DNA from: Antrodiella citrinella
Lineage: Eukaryota > Basidiomycota > Agaricomycetes > Polyporales > Steccherinaceae
NCBI GenBank assembly: GCA_004802725.1
Contig: SGPM01000375.1
Span: 10,039 to 24,795, forward strand
DNA length: 14,757 bases
Direction of reading: 5' to 3'
Made by a program: the position numbers and the translations under genes. This document shows positions 8,109 through 14,757 of the stretch, one piece after another. Position 1 is the stretch's first letter, and each line of letters starts with the position of its first letter. The notes beneath the pieces were generated by a model. That model was not told the origin of the DNA. It did not search any database and worked only from the letters and a program-made list of their open reading frames with translations.

Positions 8109-9974
8109 ATGCGTCTCAGAAACCGGAAAGCCTTGGAAGACAAGACTCCGAGGAACAGTCCGCGGCCTGCAAAACTTCGTAGCCCAGCTTCCAAGCAGGC
8201 ATCCTCAGCGAAGGCAAAGCGCGTATCATCTCCTCGCGTACCATCTCCTCTCATTTCCAAACCTCGCTTGCCTACACCGATTGAAGATGTAGAAGAGGCA
8301 CCGGGAACCCCTGGACGGGACTTGGAGTCTTTCGACAGAGACTTCAGTCCTTCAGCAGCTGCTTCTGCGAGGAAAGGCATGCCCATTCAATCGACACCGT
8401 TACCCGTGGCTCGTCGCAAGCCTTCTCGTATTCCTGCGCAGTCTCGTCTACGGGCCGCCGCCGCTCCAACATACGCGCCACCGACTCCTGAAGCGGACCG
8501 CCCTTCTTCTCCACTCCCACCTTCCTCGCCACCCTCCGACTTCGAGTTCACTCGAAAACGCATATCCGCTATACCTATCATTCCGCGTCTCACGGAGGGT
8601 ATTGACGAGGAGAGGTCACCCTTAAAGTTGCAGGTCTACAGAGACCCGAGCCCCGTGGAGGAAGAACCGGAACCGGCTCCTGTAGTGCAGCGGGAGGCGT
8701 CTTCCGATGATCCATTCGGGTTCCTGGTCGTTGAGAGGAAGTTGAAGGCTCAGAGAGCGGCACGCAAACACCCTCACCGGGTGATATCTCTAGCGCCGGT
8801 CTTCAAGGAGCTCGCCCGCGATAGCTCTGAGGAACGCGTGTTGCCGCTCAGGAGCGACGACGACGATCTCTACGCAGATTACCCTGCAGAGGATGCCGAT
8901 GAGAACAAGGAGAATATCCCTCTTCCTCATTTCTCCGAAGAAAGTCTCCAGAAAGTCGAAGGTGGTGACAAGGATGACGAAGAGGATGACGATAAAGAGA
9001 ACCAATTCGACTATGTTCTATCCTCAGAGATTCATCCTCCTCCCCTTGCAGATGCAGATGAAGATGCAGATGATACTCGACCCGACGCAGAGGAAGAAGA
9101 GCCTGCACATCCTTCTCGTACCCGGTCCACCACTGAGGATTCTTACGACCCTCTACGCACACCTCACGCTGCGCATGTATCTAAAGAGATCTACCCTATA
9201 CGATCCCCGTACTCAACCCAGAGTACCCCTTGCGACCGAGATCTTGTTATTGACTCTGCACCTTCATCACCTTCACCATCAAAGCCGCTGCAGTTCGCCA
9301 CTCCTCTACAGTCCACTCGCTCAACAAGGAAACTGGGGGAGATGTACAAGCAAAGTCAAGAGAAGGTGAAAGGCAAGCGACCCGCAGTCCCAGAGCTGAG
9401 TGGCTCGAGCGCCAAGAACGCTAGAGTTGAGAGGGAAGTGGTGGATGAACCACAGGCGCCAGTGGAGTCAGAGACTCCCGTGAGACGACCCGTGCGGCGC
9501 TCTACCAGGATTTCTGCGCCTCAAGCCGGTCCATCTGAACCATCTCCTGTACGACGCACTCGGACAGCCGCCAAACGAGCTCCTTCTCCTGATAGCGAGA
9601 GTGAAAGCGATGCAGAGGGTACTGAGGATGATGAAAGATCAACAAAGGGAAAGCAGAAAGAGAGACCTGCTGTTACGAAGAAGGCCAAAGCAAGTGTCGG
9701 TGCTCCCCCTACTGCCCGGCGTGGTCGGAAGGTGGTCAAGACAGTTACGAAGCAGACGCGACAGTCGGTCAAGGCGAAGGGTAAACGCAAAGCGACTGTA
9801 TTGGAGGATGAAGACGAGGTACGTACGATTGTCTAGCCAACTTTCATGTTTGCAAACACCCATCGATCGAATGCTCCTTAGGAGGCCGCTAAAGCGCGTC
9901 TAGCGCGGATTGATTATTTCAAGAAGTTGGATTCCGATTACAGCTTGGCTAAAGAGAACGTGTACGTGGTCTGA
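8109..9974 (+). CDS. Candidate sororin-like cohesin regulator
   Basis: Two exons, 8109-9818 and 9882-9974, flank a 63-base intron (GTACGT...CTTAG) and give 600 aa. The ATG at 8109 is the first in frame. The protein is largely disordered, with alternating basic (N- and C-terminal) and acidic (250-345) blocks and more than 20 Ser/Thr-Pro sites. Near residues 201-213 is DPFGFLVVERKLK, whose Phe-Gly-Phe (203-205) matches the FGF motif by which sororin and Wapl bind Pds5. KEN motifs lie at 267-269 and 296-298, as in APC/C-Cdh1 substrates; a third Lys-Glu-Asn (594-596) is in the tail. Basic RRSTRIS at 464-470 recalls vertebrate sororin. The last exon encodes a 30-residue tail (RLARIDYFKKLDSDY...) ending Tyr-Val-Val, which aligns in pattern with the vertebrate sororin C-terminal domain (hydrophobic-Asp-x-aromatic, then acidic-aromatic, then a hydrophobic end). 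If right, it would protect cohesin from Wapl after replication. The gene is near certain; the identity is inference. Any disordered chromatin protein is the alternative. Confidence 0.6.
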
Positions 9975-10550
9975 GCGGGTTCTTCTTGTGTGTTGACTGG
10001 AATGAATTTGATATAGCAGCGCATCATGAGGTTGTATGATAGTGTCGGTACGATCATCTTTCCGCCATTGCTTTCGTGTTTAGTCTGCATCGTGTCTGAT
10101 CCATATTATAGTATGCAATCATAATATTCTATATGAAGGTCAAATTTGTGCCTTTCTCTCAAGGCTTTGTGGGCGTATCGTACGAGGTGTCCCATGTTGA
10201 CAGAGTACATTGGCACCCACAACGAGCAATTTCCAATCGAAGATCCGATTGCTCCTCGGAGATCGAAAGCTCGGATGATCAACAGCGGTTTCATAGCATT
10301 AGTTTGCTCCCGCCCAATGTTCATTCGTGACAAAGATATCTTCTATTCACTTGAGCTCTCGTTGCTCATTTCGCAGTGTTCCGATGATAGGAATACCTTG
10401 TTCCTTTGTTTCGCGTTTCAACGTTTCTGCCTTCAGACACCAACTTGAATATATAACGCATAGTATTCAAAGCTGGTCCGCAGGCTTCTCTTTCTGCTGC
10501 AACACCACTACTGTACCCAGGAAACTCACAATTGCCGTTGCTTCTCCAAG
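9975..10550. other. 576-base intergenic stretch
   Basis: The first 170 bases are probably the 3' untranslated region of the sororin-like gene. An AT-rich patch at about 10106-10135 could hold poly(A) signals. Short open frames exist on both strands but none has coding character I can support. The last 60 bases are C/T rich and look like the leader of the gene starting at 10551. Confidence 0.4.
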
Positions 10551-11944
10551 ATGTTTTGCGGTTATGAAGATCTTATGGAATGGCTTGACTCGAAGCTCAA
10601 GTATGTCGTCGCTACTGTGGTTGTGGTACGTCGCACACACTGGCACGTCCGCTCCCGCACGCCACAGCTAATCAACGTTGGTTGGTTGTAGGTATCTAAT
10701 ACCATAGTCGGAACGATGATATAATTTTGTGCGTATCTCATTTCACACATCAGGAGTGTGGCGTAAGTCAACTTTCGTCAGTTGTCGTAGCGTCCGTCCA
10801 TCCCGATCCTCGTTCAGTGCTGCTGAAGGTGTACGCAGGGTTGAAGGCTTTTGAAGGCTTTATGGTTATCTTTGGAGTCATCGCGGGCTTCGCCAACGCA
10901 TTGATTTTCTTGTATATCTCTCCGCAAGAGCTTCCTTTGGAACGCAAAGATGATTGGTCTCGTTCTTTTTTCTTCGCTCGCTGCTTTCTTTGGTATCGTA
11001 CCTATTGCCGGAGCATGGAGAGTCACCGCCCCGATCGTACAGGCTGTAAGTCACCAATAGCAAGCCGTCTACTCATTCGTATTCTTACTGTTCTTCAGTG
11101 GGCTTGGAATCATGGATGCGATTACTATCCCATGTACGCCGTGCTCGATGCTCGCAGCTACAAGGATCAAAGCTATATCCCGAACGTCGCCCGGTTCTAT
11201 CAACGTGGCAGCTTGCGCTCGCTCTTCACCTACGATGTCAACTCCAACTCTGACCCCGACTTCTGGACGTTCCAACTGCGCGAATTCGACACGGCCCAAT
11301 CACTCATCCCTCTCAACTTATATCCGACCTTGCAATTCATTCAATACGACTTCATCAACTATACGTTGACCGGAACCTGCACTGTGCATGTTGCCCCTGG
11401 CAGTTCGGACACCAACTCGACGTCGTGTACATCTGGAACGTTCAACCTCAACGGCTGGCCTTCGTTCAACCTTACATCCAGTGTTCCGCTGAATGACACC
11501 ACTGTACCCCATCCATCAGCTATAGCGCACTTGCGGACTGTTTACAAAGATTGGGACACCACCAGATTCGCGCCATCGTGGGTCCTGAACGAGGTGGACC
11601 TCGCGACCAACGCTCTTCAGCAAACTGTACTCAGGACTGACGTCCTGAAACGGGGCGATTGTACGCAACTGAAGGTCTGCATCAATGGCCCGGGCGCGGG
11701 TATACTCGAAAGCGGTTTCGTTGGTGCGGAGGTTATGGCACCCGTTGGCCTGATCTTGATTCGACAGGCGGATGCCCGCGATACAGTGCACGATACCGAA
11801 GCCAACTTGGCGTCGCAGGTTCTGAATAGACGTGTTTCCGGATCCTCGTTGATGTTTTTGGCTATGATTTCCGAGCTGTATCTTGTTCGTAGTAGTCTCT
11901 CAAGACATTTTTTTCAAGCCCAACATTATATGGCCTATCGATGA
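10551..11944 (+). CDS. Membrane glycoprotein of unknown family; 5' structure uncertain
   Basis: I do not recognise the family. The 3' part is solid. Exon 11099-11944 follows a 53-base intron (11046-11098, GTAAGT...TTCAG) and encodes an ectodomain-like region (DYYPMYAVLDARSYKDQSYI...) with four N-glycosylation sequons (NYT, NST, NLT, NDT) and several cysteines. Just before it is a clear membrane helix (KMIGLVLFSSLAAFFGIVPI). The 5' part is ambiguous. One intact model uses exons 10551-10625, 10754-10830, 10931-11045 and 11099-11944 (370 aa). However, the most canonical first intron (10626-10691, GTACGT, CTAAT branch, TTGTAG) leads to VSNTIVGTMI and then a stop at 10722. A strongly hydrophobic stretch at 10833-10918 would be intronic in the intact model. 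Reading these segments as coding needs two one-base frame corrections, so the copy may be a pseudogene or carry sequence errors. Role unknown; likely surface or endomembrane. Confidence 0.55.
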
Positions 11945-12856
11945 CCGGTGTCTTCTTTCTAGCTACCACGATGTTGCTCTCCACCGTGACGCTCCGATAG
12001 GCTGCCTCGGCAGCTATGACTGAGCTCGTCATGTCCCGGTGGTCGAATAACGAACGACGACCCGAGGTCTGCTCCTCGGATCACTAAAGAGATCGCGGAG
12101 TTCTGAATCTTTCGGGTACGAAAGCTAGTAAGACGAGTGCTCCGCTGTGCTCCGATGCATGCTCGATGATCATCGATCAGCGTTAGAATATTATAATATA
12201 AACACGGGTCTGAATGACTCAGAACGAGGCGTCGGAATCGTATCGTAGCATGTATATATTGGGAATGCCTTTGCGATCCGACTCTGTCCGGACACCATGT
12301 ATCCAACAGAGTGATCCGAGTCCATGCGACAGGGCTGAACGTTGCACCTATAGCTGTGTCACCGATGCTCAAGTTTCAACGTTTCAACAGTCGACTGGAG
12401 ACTCGAAAGGACGCGGACATCTGATTCCATTATCTCTTGAATGGCGAACGTTGAACGGTACCAAGAACATCTGTCATATCCCGAGCGATTGCGTCAATTG
12501 TGCTACATTATTGAAACAGTACTATACATTGTACAAGAGTGCACACTTCTCCCATGAATCCAGCAAAACCCAACAGCATCAAATAAAGGAAAGATAAAGA
12601 GCAGAACCCACTCAGGTAAACATACAACAAACAGTAAGAAATGAGCGAAAAACAGGTATCCAAGCGAAAGAGGACCCGACGTGTAGGACGCACACGGTAT
12701 AGACCGTATGCCGCCATCGACACTCCGACATAAGAATAGTTGTTTCTTCCACTGTAGCGATGCGCGCGGGCATCGATTCTTTCGTACATTCTAGTATTGT
12801 CCATGATAATTCTTCGGCCCCACCATCATACCTCCGTGTTGCCCCGATCACCGCAG
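11945..12856. other. 912-base intergenic stretch between convergent genes
   Basis: This lies between the stops of the plus-strand membrane protein gene and the minus-strand NMN adenylyltransferase gene, so it should contain both 3' untranslated regions. An AT-rich segment at about 12187-12201 is a possible poly(A) region. Open frames of up to 137 codons occur, but their translations lack any recognisable feature and no splice chain supports them. I see no gene here. Confidence 0.45.
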
Positions 12857-13979
12857 CTAGCACTTGCTGCTCGACGCCGTAGCTGCTTTCTCCCGTTCCT
12901 TTCCCTTCTCTTTCTCCGCAGCAACCGCACCGCTCGAAGCCGACGCACTCGGCCCGTCATCCATGTATAGCCCGTTCTCCTCGATGTAGTCCACGACAGG
13001 TGTCGGGAGGAGGTACCGCACCGACAAGCCTCTGCGAAGGAACAGCCGGACCTTGGTGGACGAGACGTCGTTTTGGATGAGCTGATGGATGAGATGGATA
13101 TTGTGCTTCCACCGTGCCAAGCTGTCGATAGCTTGCGCCATGTCCGACCCTGCGCGTTCAACGATCATCGTCCCATAGCGTCCCAAAATGTGATCCAACT
13201 ATAAAGCAAATGGAAACAAAGTGAGCCACTTGACCCTGCTTCGGAGGATATGGATGTTTGCGGAGAATAGACGCTTGAGATAGCACGTCATGGGAGGCGT
13301 AGGAAGACGGAAAATGATGGGATGCCGTCACGAAAGTAAGTGAGAGGACGTACATCGGCTTCGGACCATACTCCAGGCTCGCTCATGGTCGCGATCAGGT
13401 CCGAGCCTGCCAGGAGCAGGATGCGGACATGGCGTTGCTCGCCGTCCGCGGTGGTCACACCACCAAGCTTGGTGTTGATCTCATAGTCAATGTGATCAAG
13501 GACGACAGCTGTCCGCTGATAAGATTGAACGGCTTCCCAAGGGTCCACCATCAGCCAGGTCGAACTCTGTTCAGTGCCCAAGGTGCACATGTGTATTCTA
13601 GAAGCATGTGAAGAGAGAATACGTGAGTGCAAGATCCCCACATGACGCCCCCAAGACATTCCGGTTCGGTACGGAAATAGCTTGGAATCAAGGAGGGTAC
13701 TCACCGGTGGTCGGCAGCGAGAAGACCAGGTTTCTTGTACTGGTCACTGACAGGACTGAGGTAGCCCCCTACGATCTCAAAGTCTGTATTGTGACGACAG
13801 TAGTCTCGGGCCATCTCGAACATGCGTAGATGGAGGTATGTGACTGGGCTGAACGAGCCGCATGCGACCAGAACTATCGGCTGTTTGGTGGAATCTCGAA
13901 GGACCCGATTGAGACGGTGAGCGGGAAAGGAGTAGCCTGGTGGGTCGGTGAAGTGCGTCGTGGGTGTTGGAGAGGCCAT
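12857..13979 (-). CDS. Nicotinamide/nicotinate mononucleotide adenylyltransferase
   Basis: This enzyme joins NMN (or nicotinate mononucleotide) with ATP to form NAD+ (or its deamido form) plus pyrophosphate, the final shared step of NAD synthesis. It corresponds to yeast Nma1/Nma2. Minus-strand exons are 13979-13705, 13597-13354 and 13198-12857; introns are 107 and 155 bases, and the phases join exactly to give 286 aa. The nucleotidyltransferase motif GSFSPVTYLHLRMFE is at residues 41-55. It is followed by the substrate-pocket region STWLMVDPWEA, then LLLAGSDLIATMSEPGVW, the ILGRYGTMIVERAG segment, and the second signature VSSTKVR at 218-224, leading into LLPTPVVDYIEENGLY. The C-terminus is a short Ala/Ser/Lys/Glu-rich tail. 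No membrane or mitochondrial signal is evident, so it is probably nuclear or cytosolic. It is divergent from the gene at 14597. All motif residues seen look intact. Confidence 0.95.
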
Positions 13980-14596
13980 CGTTGGGAACGGCGACGACGA
14001 CGGTGCGTCGGACGATGAAGAGGAAGGAAAGGAGGATTTGGTCGAGACTAAGATTTGAGAAGAATGACTCTGAGAAATATAGCAACGGAGAGGGCAGCCG
14101 GAGGAGTTGCGTTCCCACGGTGAGATTTAGTCGCTCGTCTCCGTAAGTCACTGCGGCCATCTTCTCTCAACCACCGCCCTCGCCCATAATTACCATGTAA
14201 TCCCAGGTCTTCAGGAGGAAGAACTGGTCGCAACAGATTCCCCAGCAAAACAAGATTATCACGAGCGTTCAGAGACGCGGGGCATGTCAACTGTCAGTGT
14301 TATCCGACGATGATTGCGACCGAAGAGCTGTCTTATACGGACCCCACTGTATTTCATATATCCTGTTCAAAGGTCCGAAGCAGGAGATGATCTTTCCATT
14401 CCACCTCGAGAGTTGCTACCAGGTTTGCCGCACGTTGGTGGTGTCCATACTTGTCCATAGCCAAAATGAAAACTATTCCCGAACTTCCGGACCGAGGTCG
14501 TTCCTCACCATGTGCTACTCTTATTTCTAGGGAGCTCTGGTGTTTGAGTATGGCAAACTTTTACTCTATCCCCCACCACCCACGACTCGGAGTAGG
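13980..14596. promoter_or_regulatory. Divergent intergenic region, NMN adenylyltransferase / deacetylase
   Basis: These 617 bases separate two start codons that point away from each other, so both promoters should lie here. Short open frames on either strand show no recognisable protein. A C-rich leader (TATCCCCCACCACCCACGAC, 14568-14587) precedes the plus-strand start. I see no clear TATA box or named operator. Confidence 0.4.
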
Positions 14597-14757
14597 ATGA
14601 GCTCTGACAACGGTCTCATTTGCTTCACAAACTGTTTGCTGCCTCTGGAGGATGGCAGTCTCGTAGAGCGGGATCTCTGGATAGACGAGCGTCGTGGCGT
14701 CATCTTGGATGCGCAGGTGAGAACCGTTCTTTTTGCTGCAGGATATCCATACTTATA
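14597..14757 (+). CDS. Probable N-acetylglucosamine-6-phosphate deacetylase, first exon (truncated by window)
   Basis: Exon 1 runs 14597-14716 (40 codons, phase 0) and ends at a GTGAG donor; the intron then runs towards the window end. The peptide begins MSSDNGLICFTNCLLPLEDG and continues to DLWIDERRGVILDAQ. This is the start of the small beta-sandwich that opens amidohydrolase-fold GlcNAc-6-phosphate deacetylases in fungi. The family hydrolyses GlcNAc-6-phosphate to glucosamine-6-phosphate and acetate in chitin and amino-sugar breakdown. The metal-binding and catalytic residues would be downstream of the window, so the call rests on 40 residues and on my memory of the family. A TGCAG at about 14737-14741 would make only a 25-base intron and is probably not the acceptor. 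Confidence 0.6.
   Translation, partial: MSSDNGLICFTNCLLPLEDGSLVERDLWIDERRGVILDAQVRTVLFAAGYPYL

Noticed and set aside
8790..9369. Open frames on both strands inside the sororin-like gene
   Set aside because: These are shadows of its repetitive acidic and Ser/Pro codons; the main frame has the clean start, splice and tail.
10763..10790. GTAAGT...GTAG as an intron
   Set aside because: At 28 bases it is far below the roughly 47-base minimum seen elsewhere in this window.
11959..12372. Minus-strand 137-codon open frame
   Set aside because: It overlaps the expected 3' flank of the membrane protein gene, and the translation shows no structure or motif.

Overview
The window looks like nuclear DNA of a filamentous basidiomycete (probably Agaricomycetes; inference). 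Genes are packed on both strands and broken by many introns of about 50-65 bases. Donors are mostly GTACGT/GTGAGT/GTAAGT, acceptors are pyrimidine-TAG/CAG, and the recognisable products are eukaryotic. There is no bacterial-style operon and no CRISPR array. Runs of N at the left edge (1-1100) show lower assembly quality there. All exon limits were placed by eye from splice signals and frame continuity.

Left part (1-5100): two closely spaced minus-strand genes of unknown function. One spans 2363-1046 (4 exons, about 382 aa). The other starts at 983 and runs off the left edge; it appears to use a 7-base microexon. They could be one gene. From 2364 to 5100 no gene can be supported, but 3226-3811 looks like a promoter block or an old solo LTR.

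Centre (5101-9974): a tRNA-Thr(TGT) gene and a 21-base tandem duplication. Next comes an 8-exon minus-strand gene for Kri1, a ribosome-biogenesis factor that partners Krr1. Divergent from it, across 271 bases, is a 2-exon plus-strand gene for a 600-residue disordered basic/acidic protein. Its FGF motif, KEN boxes and short conserved-looking C-terminal tail resemble sororin, the cohesin protector that antagonises Wapl. This is the most interesting item in the window.

Right part (9975-14757): a plus-strand gene for a membrane protein with an N-glycosylation-rich ectodomain and an awkward 5' reading frame. It is followed by a 3-exon minus-strand nicotinamide/nicotinate mononucleotide adenylyltransferase (NAD synthesis). 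At the right edge is the first exon of a plus-strand probable N-acetylglucosamine-6-phosphate deacetylase, cut by the window end. The genes do not form one pathway; this is an ordinary mixed chromosomal neighbourhood.
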